A program made the position numbers and the translations under genes. The notes beneath the pieces were generated by a model. It had not been told where the DNA came from. It was given only the letters and a program-made list of their open reading frames with translations, and did not search any database. This document shows, piece after piece, positions 47,675 through 59,123 of a stretch of DNA of 64,000 nt (its first letter is position 1; each line of letters opens with the position of its first letter). Source of the stretch: Clarkia xantiana subsp. parviflora (lineage: Eukaryota; Streptophyta; Magnoliopsida; Myrtales; Onagraceae); NCBI GenBank assembly GCA_036873135.1, contig JAPTYO010000012.1:8564090-8628089 (forward strand), in the 5' to 3' direction.

Positions 47675-48513
47675 GGTTAATATACTGTTTAGTTACTTAT
47701 GTTTGCATAATGTGATCAAATGGTTACTCTTGTTTTTTGACGTGATAGTTTGGTTACCAAAGTTTCAGAATGTGATTAAATGGTTATAAAATGACAATTT
47801 TACCCTTGCTTTTAATATTTTATTTCTTTTTATTTTAATCTCTTATGAAAGATGGGAATGATAATCCATGGATAGAAGAAGACGAACACGAAGAATAAAA
47901 CCACTAGGCGATTTGCTGTCTCATATGTAAGTAAGTATATAACATGCTTCTGCAACTTATTGTGAATGGAATTAATTCAGTTAATTTGTCACGACTTAAA
48001 GATTAACTAATTAGAAGGATTAACTATGCTTGAATGGTTCTTAACTCCATTTCTTTAGCTAATCTTGCAACTTAATTCAGCTAATTTGAATGGTATTAAC
48101 TCTATTTATTATGTAGAGAATTGTTAGTCTGAAGAGCGAGCTTTCTTTCCCATGGTGGTGGCTCTCGGTGGCTGCAGCTTTGGTTGGATTCTTCAGTGGT
48201 TAAATGATAAGATCAGATTTATCACGGTTTATTGTGCAAGTTTTTTCATACAAAAATTAATTTAAAAAAAATATAAAAAATATAAAATAGGATTTGATTT
48301 TAAAAAAAAAAATTATGTTTATTTTTATTTGAATAAAAATATTGATGAATTTAACGAGAACGCGATGAAGAACGATATAGAAAGGGTATTTTGGACATAT
48401 TATTAAAAAAAGTAACCAAACAGTCACATTTGCAAACGTAAATAATTAAAAAGCACACGTTTGAACCAAACGATCACATTGTCAAACGTAAGTAACCATA
48501 CGATGTATTAACC
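47675..48513. mobile_element. TIR element, copy 2 of the 19.9-kb family
   Basis: The arms are GGTTAATATACTGTTTAGTT (left) and the diverged inverse near 48450-48513. Shared subterminal motifs with 19914-21102 include AAACAGTCACATTTGCAAA and GGTATTTTGGACAT-like sequence. The flanks are AT repeats, so the target duplication (possibly TATATATA) is ambiguous. No transposase was found. Confidence 0.7.
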
Positions 48514-48762
48514 ATATATATTATGATATAGTCAGTTTAATCGTAATTTCATTTTTTTTTTCAACCGTACAAATTGATTAGTGCAATGAATAATTATTCT
48601 AAATATGTCATTAAAGATATTTAAAAAAATGAACTAAATTAATATAGATATGACTCGTTATAGATATTATAATAAAAAATATTATAAATCCACTTAGCTG
48701 AATTTCTGAATTTGCCCCACTCAGCTGAATTTCTGAATTCGCCGTTAAACGGACTGGAGAAC

Positions 48763-48822
<60 letters not shown>
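48763..48822. repeat. (TAA)n microsatellite, ~20 units
   Basis: An uninterrupted TAA/AAT trinucleotide run. Poly-Asn or poly-Tyr frames here are artefacts. Confidence 0.97.
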
Positions 48823-48824
<2 letters not shown>

Positions 48825-49861
48825 ACGTACACAATGGAAGTCTCAAAAGAAAAGGATATTTTCCAACTTTCTATCTTTATCGTTTTGTGTGGTGGCCAAG
48901 TAAGGAGAGAGCACATTGAGAGGGCGGGCCATCATCTTGCATGGGAAGTGGGGCACTATGTGGATATCTCACTTTTATCGCTTGCTTTGCCATATATAAT
49001 ATGTATATATAATATATATCTATCTAATCAACATCATCGACATTTTATTTTATATTTTATTTGGATAATAACCCGATTATCTCTAGTCATTTATGTATAA
49101 TTCGGTTAAGTACTTCCATATCATTGGTTGATTTTATTTTTTATAAACATCATTGGTTGATTATAATATATACATAGGACACACTACTTTTTTTTTTTTA
49201 AAAAAAATATATATTTATAACCATTGTTTAAATATTTTTTTATTCAGTAATCAATATACAATTATCACAAACATTATGTATATATATACAAAAATCGAAA
49301 TTTCAACACAATGATTGAAATGAATAGAGAAATTTATAACTGAAATCCTTGCAGAACACGGTCTCCTTAAGACAAGAACACGGTCTCCTTAAGACAATTT
49401 CACTCCACCTCACTCTCATATTATGCAACGAGGTTTATAAATGGGCGATTACCTCCAATGATACAATAGTGTCATTGATACGAATTATGCACGTAGTTAG
49501 TTCAACCGAACCGAACGAAGACTTGAACTCAACCAAGAACAAGAAAACCAACAATAACGACCTTAAATTAATTAATGAAAATAATTAAAATAATCAAGAG
49601 ATAAAACCTGGAGGATTTTTCGCTATGGAAAACCTGATCTTAGACGCTGCACAACTTGAATACCACACGAGAAGTGAATGCAACAGCCGGGCAGAATGCA
49701 GACGCGTCTGTAGACGAGAAAAACCCACATTGACTATAAAAAAAATACTAATTTGGAGAGAGGCTCAGGTGTATTGGATTCCACTAGTAGTAGATTCCTT
49801 GAATAAATTGGATGCTTTACTAGGAAGGAGGAAGTCGTCTTAAATATGATGTAGATGATGG
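48823..49861. other. Unassigned sequence left of element C
   Basis: Contains a 22-bp tandem duplication (49353-49374 and 49375-49396, AGAACACGGTCTCCTTAAGA) and a few short frames (for example 49625-49843) without recognised domains. Confidence 0.4.
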
Positions 49862-50560
49862 TGTGTGTTCCGACCTAGCCCGTGCGGACTGACGGGTTGT
49901 CGAATGGATACGTAGAGTCCTAGCCAGTGTGTCGGAACTCGTAGGTGTCGGACTGTCGAACTATCAGAGTGTCGGTCTGCGGAGTGTCGGAGGTCCACAA
50001 GCCCTTAAAATGGCTAAGTGTTTGAGTGTCCGTATGCGTAGTTGTCCGTATGTCGGGACGTTGATGTTTAGGAGTGTCGGCGCATGACCATGTCCTGCGG
50101 TGTCTGTGCGAGTGTACGTGTCCTGCGATGTCTGTGCGCGTGCGCCCTAACACCTGCACAAGGGGCAATAACTAGCACGCGAAGAGGGGGGCGGTGCTAG
50201 TTGAACCCTCTCTGATACTTCAATGAGAATCTAGAGAGATAAAGCTAGAGAGAAGTCAGAGCTCCTAAGCCAATCTCAAAACGAGTTCAAAATGAAATGG
50301 GCGGCCAAGATTCCAATAGATAGGAGCTCTTGGACAAAAACCCGGACTTAGTGTAAAAACACGATGAAAAAATACGCGCGTCAAGGGCGGCAATCCGTAC
50401 CACGTCAGATTTGGACAATCCGACGTGGTCCGGACGCGCGTATTGCCCGTCCGGACCGTTTCAACTAGCGGGTTTAGCGTTTTGATCCGTTTTCGTGGGT
50501 TTGACGTGTTCGTGAGGTCCAAAATATAAATACAAACCCGAATTGGGCATATATCCATCA
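49862..50560 (-). repeat. 3' LTR of element C
   Basis: On the minus strand it begins TGATGGATATATGCCC; its other end near 49862 is approximate because the partner LTR is outside the window. It has ACCACGTC/GACGTGGT-type palindromes at 50398-50440 and a (GTGTCGG)-rich region at 49930-50130. Confidence 0.75.
50170..50202 (-). promoter_or_regulatory. Conserved C-loop hairpin (C LTR)
   Basis: AACTAGCAC and GTGCTAGTT form a perfect 9-bp stem, with a C-rich loop on the transcribed strand. Context GTATCAGAGAGGG and TATTGCCCC. Confidence 0.85.
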
Positions 50561-51199
50561 CTTGCCCCCAAGCCAAGTAATGGCTTGACCCTTACTTGAC
50601 TCTATTTTAAGATAGGATAAATTCCCAATATAGGTCCGGCACTGACCTCAGGGGTTGTCTTACTGATAGTCGGGCACGCGGGCCTTGATATCACCTATCT
50701 TTAAATTTCCGGGCGAGTATTTATCTATGTGCTGACAAGGTTAGTGCAGCATGTATGCATATATAATAAATATATGTAAGGAGTTGTAAATATGCGCAAT
50801 CATATATGTAGATGTTAGTGTGCACCCGGACGTGTCAGACACGTGTAAGTAAGTAAACACGTGAAATGCAACAACACGTTGGTAATAATAAAATCATGAA
50901 ATTAATCATGTGATGATTAAAATATGAAACATGGATTTAATCAATGATGTAAACATAAATAAATCATGGCTATGCAAAAAAGCAAGAATGGTCACGCACG
51001 CGTGTGAGTGAGTGTGCATATATGCGAACATATGTAAGCACTAGAGTATGCAATTAAGGAGTTAGAAAAAATAGAGAGGAGGTAATAGTTACCCATAAAT
51101 ATGAATACCACAAGGGTGTGAGAGGAGAGCATCTCCTTGCTTAGTTTCCATACTTAGTCATGCTCGCGGAGATAGTCAAATTTCACCATTCCTTGTATA

Positions 51200-51960
51200 G
51201 TATATAGATAGGTAGATACGCACGTGCGGGCTTCGCGTGTGCGGACCTCACGCGCGCAGACTTTGTGCATGCAGACTTCGCGCGTACGGACTTCGCGCGT
51301 ACACATATAGTAGTATGATGTCGCGTGTTGTAGTGTCAAGTACTTAGACTCTTTTCTGAGCATGTTCTGAGCATGTCGATGCATGTATGTAATCTGATAA
51401 TTAGGCACGCTTGACGTCGCCTTTCCTTATTTTCTCGGCGAACGTGTGTATAACTTTACCCTCACACTATATAGAGGAGTTTGTGTTACGGACGCGCAGG
51501 TCCTGAGACTGGGAGGCGTCATGCATCCGCCGTGTCGTTGACGAACACCTCATAACAGGAGTATGTTAGCAACGTGTATGTCGAGAGACGAGACATTTGT
51601 CGATACAGTATTGCCCCCGGAGTGGGAGTGTCTATAGTGACGTGGACGAGTACGTACATGTATGTGTCGTGTAGGCGCGTAGATCATATAGGAGTATGTA
51701 GGTGCCGATTCGGACCATAGGCGTGCCAGCCCCTTAGTCGCGAGGTGTTAGGCCTTCGACGTGTTGTCGATGAACGTCCCATGGTAGACATGTGCAAGGT
51801 CGCGCCGACGCGCATAGGGTTGAGTCACGCAGACGCGCATAGTATTGGGTCGCGCATACGCGCGTAGTGTCGGGTCACGCAGAGACGCGTAATGTTGGGT
51901 CGCGCAGACGCGCTTAGTATTGGGTCGCGTAGACGCGCGTAGTGCCGTATAGGCTGTATA
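51200..51960. repeat. CpG-rich minisatellites of element C spacer
   Basis: Two arrays occur: about 51225-51305 with ~15-20-bp units (GACTTCGCGCGTAC), and about 51795-51945 with ~28-bp units (GGGTCGCGCAGACGCGC plus TAGTATT). They are unusually CpG-rich for this AT-rich window. Confidence 0.75.
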
Positions 51961-52184
51961 AGTGTTGGGACGAGGCCCTTACTGACATAGAGTTGCCCCC
52001 GTATATAGGATGTTCACTATGTAGCAGTTGTGAATTTATAATTCCGTAGGTGTGGAGTTGTCCCAGGAGTAGGGACGTTCGCCATACAGCTATCTTCGGA
52101 TGTGAGGAATTGACTCCTATGTAGACTGCTACTTGGGTTTTCCAAAGTTGGGTGCATTTAGTGACTGCTACATGATGTTTCCAT

Positions 52185-52305
52185 GGTATGGCGTAGGTCA
52201 GAGGTCTACGAGGCGACTTGTCTTCGAGAGTGTAGGTCAGAGGTCGGCGAGGCGACTTGCCTTTGAGAGTATAGGTCAGAGGTCGACGAGGCGACGTGCC
52301 CTTTT
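52185..52305. repeat. ~41-bp tandem repeat, 3 copies
   Basis: GTAGGTCAGAGGTC followed by a GAGGCGACTTGCC-type segment is repeated three times. Confidence 0.8.
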
Positions 52306-52414
52306 CTGTTGTTGCTGCTACCAGGTGTTTTCAAGATAGAGTGCTTTTTGCGACCACTACTTGGTTGTAGATATGTTGATGTGACACACAGACATGAAAG
52401 TCGTCTGGCGATCC

Positions 52415-52570
52415 GCAGACATAATAGCCACTTAGAGGCGCGTGGAAATGATCGCCACTTAGAGGCACGTGGACATGATAGCCACTTAGTTGCACGCGGA
52501 CGTGATAGCCACTTCAAGAAATGCGGACATGATAGCTGTATAGAGACGCGTGGACATGATAGCCACTTAG
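52415..52570. repeat. 27-bp minisatellite shared with B1, ~6 copies
   Basis: Units of GTGGACATGATAGCCACTTA are the reverse complement of the B1 array unit at 42965-43205. Confidence 0.88.
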
Positions 52571-53163
52571 TGTATCCGTTAGGCGCTTCGTACCTGGGGT
52601 AATAGATCTCACATTGCTATGTCGATGTTACGCGCGTGGGATGCTGCGCGCGAGCGCGATGTTACACTTAGTGTTCGCTGCTACTATACTTAGTTTCTGA
52701 ACAAGAGGTGTTGCTCCTCGTCTTAGAGTGTGGACGTGTGCACGCTTTGAAGGCATGCGCGCTTCGAGGATGTGCGCGTTTTGGAGGCGCGTATGTTTTG
52801 GAGGCACATATACTTAAGAAGTGCGTGCGTTTGGTAGGAGGTGTGCATGCTTAACACGACTATCCCAAATCGTGTAAACTGGTGATCTCAGAATAACAGC
52901 GGCACGCTATGACGTTTCGTAGCGTTCCTCGCAGAGTTGTCGTAGCATAGTCAACGTATGCATGGATTGTTGAACGTTTTCTTTCTTGTATTGTAGGAGC
53001 TCTGATTGCGATGGTGCAACAGAGTTTGGCATTCCGATTCTGGAACTGGTTGGCTTAACTCCTCTTGTCTTGTCGGCTTTAAACGAATGAGTAAGTCCTT
53101 CGGCTCTAGTCTTCGTGTTACTTGTCTTTCTGAGTCCGAGTCATACTCGAAGTCGACTTAGTG

Positions 53164-54181
53164 TCACTTCTTCCTTCTGGTTCGGGCCTGAGTCCCATGT
53201 CCGAGGATACCGGCGCTCCCTCGGGTATAACGAAGTGGAATTCTGAGTTGTGATTTGTGACCACACGTGTCATCACTATCGACGATATTCTTACTTGACC
53301 ACGAATAGAGCGGTCCGACTTCGAGATTCGTCCCTCGAGCAACTCCAAGCGATCTGAATCTACTGCTGGTGGCGAGTCGTCGAAGGCTCTTTCCCATAAC
53401 AAAGGGAAAGATGTTGAGGATTGGACTCGCCCACCTGCACTTTCTGCTCCTGTGTCGAGGGCGAAACTCGGCAGAGGAGCCGATTGGAGCGGGTATGTTG
53501 CTTACGTTGTTGACCTTCTATTGGACTTGTCGTATTTACTCTTCTTGTTTGCTTATTTGTATCCTTGTGGGGACTATGCAACTATGCGACTCCCTTTACT
53601 TATGTGCGTCCATTTGGTTTGCTCACTTGATGGTGATATTGCTGGGTCTGAGTTGGTGCCTTTCCTCTCTGAAGGTAGGCGCCATTTTGCCAAGGATTTA
53701 CAGTTGAGCACTCTCGAGGCAGGTGTGCGTGTGCTGAGGGTTAGTTTCTCTCCTTTGAGTATTGTTCGTTACTCTTTTTATAGGTTCGCGTATGCTTCTA
53801 TCTTTGTTCCATTTTTAATATGGAACTAGTTGTAGATTGTAGTAGAAGTTGTTACTCTCTTCTCCCTTATAGTTTTTCCAAGAGAAGCATGATGTTGCTT
53901 GTCATGCACTTGCTGGAGCGAGTGAGAAAGCTCACTTCTTGGATGCTAAGGTTGTTGAATTGAGGGCTTCTGCCTCTGTTTGGCAGGCTCAAGTTTCTAT
54001 TCTCGAGTCCGATGTAACTGCCCTTCGTAAGAAGGTTGTTGATGATGGAGAGGCATGCGCTCTCTTGCCCTGCAGACTATGCAGGAGAGTGTTTTCAAAG
54101 AGGGGGATGAGATCTCCCATGGAGGGTACAGGAGTTCGCAGTTATTCCGCGATGATCTCCAGGCAGGCAATTGAGTCTTGA
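53164..54181 (+). pseudogene. Antisense gene relic in element C
   Basis: A plus-strand frame at 53452-53829 includes DIAGSELVPFLSEGRRHFAKD then LQLSTLEAGVRVL, aligning with DVSGENRSPFYVGSLYFPKD then SKLSTPGVGVRVL of the antisense gene in A. A downstream frame 53939-54181 (AKVVELRASASVWQAQVSIL, SDVTALRKKVVDDGEA) is a coiled coil as in A. The interval between them (about 53740-53880) is intron-like. The N-terminal domain is not clearly preserved. Confidence 0.65.
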
Positions 54182-54956
54182 TGTATGATTTTTTCGGGGG
54201 TGTGTATACCCTTGCTCCCGACTTTTCGTTTGATCAAATTAATGTGTTTGTTGAGTCTGACGCCGGATAAGTGGCACCATTGCGCATTCGAGATGCGGCT
54301 GCACACCGTGTTGATATTGTATTCGATGCTGACGGTGATGTTTGTATTGCAACTTGCATGATGTTAACCCTTGTATATATAGGCTTGGTAATGTGGTATT
54401 GTTCGCAACGATGGTCGCGTCTTGAGACTCATTGTAGAGTATTTAAATAGATATATATGTCCTACGAACATTGGTCGATGTATATGTATAGGGGTTAGTA
54501 CAATAATAATATATGTACCGTTATCCCGAATAGTCGCATTGTGCCATGTTAGACACACGTGTAGATGCCGTGTAGGCGCGTACATAAGAGCCCTATAGGC
54601 TATGTAGGTGTTGAGTGGGGATTACTACTCGAGATGAGGGTATTGCTCAGCCCGCTTTGTTTGTTTGACGTTGTCGTATAGACCTGTCATAGAAACTTTA
54701 GAAATGCCTGATAACTTAATAGTAATATTTTAGACCTTTCGTTGTCGTATTTGTCCATGTGGTCTGGACTCGTATAATAGGATTGAAAATCCTTTTTTGT
54801 ATGGATGTAGCATCCGTAGTTGTGACAATAGGATGTACGTCGTTACGTGTCGCGCGCCCCTCTAGGTTGTTCCTAAGACATGGCATAATGGATGAGTGTG
54901 TTACACATGCATCCAAAAGTTGTCGTATTTGTGAATAATAACACGTAAATCTTCAG

Positions 54957-55125
54957 AGCAGCACTTGGCACTTGGTACTTGGAAATCGGCACTTAGCACT
55001 TGGCGCTTGGCGCTTGGCGCTTGGCGCTTGGCGCTTGGCGCTTGGCGCTTGGCGCTTGGCACTTGGCGCTTGGCGCTTGGCACTTGGCACTTGGCGCCTG
55101 GCACTTGGCACTTGGAACTTGGCAC
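54957..55125. repeat. Heptamer array (CTTGGCG/CTTGGCA), ~24 copies
   Basis: A 7-bp unit repeated almost without interruption. A and A' have only two or three copies of the CTTGGCA-type heptamer at the equivalent site (31896-31925 and 14785-14805). Confidence 0.9.
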
Positions 55126-55600
55126 TTGACACTATGTCGTCTTGACGAGTCAAGACATTAGTTTATACCGTCTCTCATTCCATTCTAAGGCGACGTTGTG
55201 GCAAGACGCTACTTGCTAAGTTTGGGGCGTTTTTCCATCCGTTATTCGGGCACACCCTTTGTAATGTTGTTGCGAGGTTTTCTGTTGGCTAGTCAATGTA
55301 CTTACCCTGCGATGCTACTACGCCTCGACTTGGTTGTTCCAAGGGGCTTGACAAAGGTCGTGTAAAACGCCTTGTAGTTTTTATAGTCTCTTGAACCATT
55401 TCAAGGCGACGTTGTCACAAGAAGCTACTTGTCAAAATTTGGTGCGTTTTTCCATTTGTTACTCGAGAACACCTCTCGTAACGTTGTTGCAAGACTTTCC
55501 GTGAATGTTCATACTTATCTTGCGATATTACTGCCCCTCTGCTTGGTTACACCAAGTGGTTGCACAAGAGCATATTCGTACGACTTGCAGTTTTTTCCGT

Positions 55601-56816
55601 GGGTTAAGGGTACTTTTGGTACCACATGTTTGCACAAAATCCACTGTTCATACCGGATGTTTTTTTTGTACCAATTTGGTACCAAACGTTTCCATTTTGT
55701 ACCGTTATCATACCTCCGTTAACTTTCTGTCAAAAATGACTGTTAAGTTAACATGTGCCTTGCACGTGATGTAAAAAATGAAACTTTTTGACTGAAATGC
55801 CCTCCACGCCTCTCCACTTCACCACTAGTCGCCATCCAAATAAACTCAGCGGGGATCCTTTCCTTCAGCGGCGGCAGCACCACCATGGACTCCCTCATCG
55901 GCGCCGGAGCTGAGAAACTGGACCAAAGATCTTTTCTATTTCTATTTGTATATCTAAATGTAGATCTAAACTGGACCAAAGATATTTTATTCAGAAACCC
56001 TCAAGAACGCGTCATTTAGCTGCAGAGTTGGCTGGAAACCTTATACACAGCAAAATCATATTTTTATTGCAGAATGAGTTTCTATAGATGGATGATATTG
56101 GCGGGTAGTAACGAAAATTCTGAAAATCACCAAAAGAAGTTCAGAGCATCATCAATCTGGTATGATAAATAGAAAGACAGAATCGAGGTTGGGCTTGATC
56201 GGAGGTAAGTGGGCGAGCATCTCGAGGTTGGGCTTGATCGGAGGACACATGCGGCAGGTTGGGAATCGATAACGACTCGAAGAGATGATTGGAGCAGTGG
56301 CGAGGTCGAGCTCGGTTATGGACGTAGTTGATTGGTGGCGATTGGGTGAGCAGTGGAGGGGGTCTCTGGATGTCAGGAGCAATTACAGGTGAGTGGACGA
56401 GCCAGTGGTGGATATGGAGTTATGATTCGGAGAAGAACGAGACGGCTGGAGTATTATTGTCGGACGGGCTAAATCTTGTCACTGGAGGCCATGATCGGAG
56501 TTTGAGGAGTGTGGTAGTCCGGGAAGGAGCGAGGGAGTGGTGCGGAGCTTCGGTCAGAGCTGCGGGTACAGTAAACGGGATGGAAATTTGGAAACAGAGA
56601 CGAGAGGGGTGGAGGGCATTTCGGTCAAAAAAATTCATTTTTTACATCACGTGCAAGGAACATGTCAACTTAACGGTCATTTTTAACAAAAAGTTAACGG
56701 ATGTATGAAAACGGTACAAAATGGAAACGTTTGGTACCAAATTGGTACACAAAAAAATATTTGGTATGAACAGTGGATTTTGTGTAAACATGTGGTACCA
56801 AAAGTACCCTTAACCC
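55601..56816. mobile_element. Mutator-like element with ~210-bp TIRs and 9-bp TSD
   Basis: Inverted repeats begin GGGTTAAGGGTACTTTTGG and extend about 210 bp on each side (to ~55815 and from ~56605). Perfect 9-bp duplications TTTTTCCGT lie at 55592-55600 and 56817-56825. There is no transposase. The interior (55816-56604) is more GC-rich than the TIRs and could be captured host sequence (Pack-MULE style), but no gene was identified in it. Short frames such as one starting MDSLIGAGAEKL are unrecognised. Confidence 0.88.
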
Positions 56817-57109
56817 TTTTTCCGTCTATTGGTCTATTCCAAGGCGACGTTGTGGCAAGACACGACTTGCTAATTTGGAAGTGTTTTGCTATGACTATTT
56901 GCTCACCTGCAAGATAGCGTTGTACAAGACTCGACTTGACGATTTGGATGAGCTTTAATATAGTGCGTATAGCGGTGACTGCAGGATGCCTCCTGGTCGA
57001 TTTGTAGAAATAAACACTACCGGACTTGATAGTACGCGGTAGGTCAACATGCGGTTGCCCTCTTGCTCGGGTCCTATCATATATGGAAGGATGGTCCCCG
57101 GAAGGGGGA

Positions 57110-57220
57110 TGCCATACCTTGTAGTAAACATGGGGATGCCTCCGATAGAGGATGTCACACTATGGCGGGGATGCTACACCCTGTAGTAAACATGGGGATG
57201 CCTCCGATAGAGGATATCAC
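57110..57220. repeat. Partial tandem duplication in C spacer
   Basis: TAGTAAACATGGGGATGCCT plus CCGATAGAGGAT occurs twice, 63 bp apart (about 57120 and 57183). Confidence 0.75.
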
Positions 57221-57959
57221 GCCATGTGGGGTGATCAGCCCCTAATGTATGTAGCCGCATCCTGTTTTCGTAAGTGAATGACTGATGTAGACATGCGGAT
57301 GTTTCCAGATTAGGATCGCATCATGTTACATTTGAGAATAAGACCTGGAAGAATACCAAGGTGCAGTATGTTGTCGACGTTGTTCGTAGTAGATGTCGAG
57401 AGAGATAGAGAGCGTTTGCATGCTCGTTGTCGATGTCGATTGTTGACATGTCGGCGTTGTATAATATAAGCAGTTTATTGTAGCTAGCATAATAGCTTGT
57501 ATTGTTGATGCAAATAGTATGCATATAGTCCGCTACTTGGCGTGATTCCAGAGTATGGTGTGCCTTTGAGACATCTCTTGAATGTGCGTATAACTTGTCT
57601 AAAATTGGTTCGCAATGCTTCGAGATATATATTGGTAAGGAAATAAAAAGGAGTTATAAATCTCCTCATACGGCTTTATCGCATGCAATGCCAATTTGAC
57701 TGGACCAGACTATTCGCGACTAGTCTATTCCGTTCAGCTTGGATTTTGCCTCGAGTAAATCAGTTATCCTGAGTAGATATCTTACACGAGTGGTCTGTTT
57801 TATTCATAACAGTATTTTTTTTGTAGAGATGTTACCACATACTTGGGTTTACTCTTGGCAGTATTGCCTGTTACCTGGGCCTTACTCAAGTAGAAGAGAT
57901 CGTCTTTCGAGGGTGATGTCGGGTGTTGCTATCTTAAGGTAATCCGTATAGGATGTTGA

Positions 57960-58345
57960 AGTTGTTTTTCCTAGTTTGTGGCTTCCTCTTAAGACGGGTG
58001 TTGTCCCGTGTTCGCGTGGTCTTTCACTTATGACTTCCTTCTCTGTAATTAGGTGGAGTTCCAAGCACTTGTTCGTTTGGTGCCCCCCAAGTCGCTTGGT
58101 GGTGCACTGTTGTTCCTTGCTCAAGCGTGGTACGTATCTCTTGTAAGTAGGAGATCGCTGAGTCTTTGTAAGAGTTGTAGTTCGCGATGTGCCCCCGTTC
58201 TTGCGACGAGTGTTGGGCATTTCCCTTGGTGACTGGTATGTGGTAGCATTCATACTTGGGGAGGTCTTGTAAATTCCCTCCCTCCTATTCCTTGCATTTT
58301 GATGCAAGTGTCTTTGTTGGTGGGATTGGATAGGAGTAACCCTTC
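57960..58345 (-). pseudogene. Decayed gag' end of element C
   Basis: A minus-strand fragment GGHQTNKCLELHLITEKE near 58040-58100 resembles the second knuckle and following helix (WGHKTNDCMVLKIEIEE) of B2. The same DNA is also recognisable in B1 near 41340-41385. Heavily decayed. Confidence 0.5.
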
Positions 58346-59088
58346 TGATGGATATACGCCCATTTTGAACCCGTCTCCCTTCAGATTGTCTTATTTTGAC
58401 CGCCCCGGTTATGATTGTAAATCGAAATTTGGACCCCGAACACTCCAACAATAGCACGAACGGCCCGGACCGACCAAGGTACTCGTCCTAGCCCATCCAT
58501 TAGTCTCACCTAGGTGAGATCGGGTGGCCTCACTCGATCCCTCCTAGGAGGGATCGGGTGGCCTGCCCCACCCCTCCTATGAGGGGTTGGGCAAATCCAC
58601 CCGATCCTAAGCCTTGGAGGTCGGATTTCTTGTCCGACCCCTAGGGCCCCGGCATCCTTTTCACCCGACCTACACTTAGCCAATTTTGCCCACCTCTCCA
58701 TGTTTTAAGGCTTTAATCCTGTTATTATGTGCTAACTGAGTACATTTAGGGATTAACAATGTCATTAAGCCACCTTAATGACACCGTTTCCTATATATAC
58801 TCCATAAGTTCCATTCATTCGAACAAGTTTACATCTTTGCACGTTTAGCTCTGCCTTCTCTCTAGGATTTTATCTCTCTAGAGAACTCAGACTTACTTAA
58901 GCATCAGAGAGGGTTCACCGAGCACCACCCCCCCTCTCCGTGCTCGGTACTGCCCCACTTGCAGGTCGTCAGGAAGCGAAGGAACGGATCAGACCGACAA
59001 GCTAGACGGATCAGAAAAAAGAGCGAACAACCCGTGAGAAGTGCTACTTGGGTCAGAAATTCATAAACCCGAGGGACACGTCTTAACA
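58346..59088 (+). repeat. 5' LTR of B2
   Basis: Starts TGATGGATATACGCCC. Palindromes CACCTAGGTGAGATCGGGTG and CTCCTAGGAGGGATCGGGTG at 58507-58560. TATA-like TATATATA at 58792-58799. Confidence 0.9.
58917..58948 (+). promoter_or_regulatory. Conserved C-loop hairpin (B2 5' LTR)
   Basis: ACCGAGCAC and GTGCTCGGT form a perfect 9-bp stem. Relative to B1, two stem pairs are changed on both sides. Context GCATCAGAGAGGG and ACTGCCCCACTTGCAG. Confidence 0.88.
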
Positions 59089-59123
59089 CTTGGCGCAGTC
59101 TGTGGGCTTCGAATAGAAAAAGC

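Larger units (their letters stand above)
49862..58345 (-). mobile_element. LTR retrotransposon C (partial; continues beyond B2)
   Basis: Only the 3' LTR (about 49862-50560) and the 3' part of the internal region are inside the window. The polypurine tract complement CTTGCCCCCAAGCC follows at 50561. The region contains several minisatellites, a plus-strand antisense gene relic (53164-54181), a MULE insertion (55601-56816) and the end of gag' (57960-58345). B2 interrupts it at 58346. The rest of gag and the 5' LTR would lie past 64000. Confidence 0.8.

Noticed and set aside
48611..48916. Frames with poly-Tyr or poly-Asn
   Set aside because: Created by the (TAA)n microsatellite.
49625..49843. 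72-codon frame as a host gene
   Set aside because: No recognised domain, no splice or promoter support, and it lies next to a retroelement boundary.
54901..55153. Open frames rich in AKRQAPS
   Set aside because: They are produced by the heptamer array and have no start context or homologous product.
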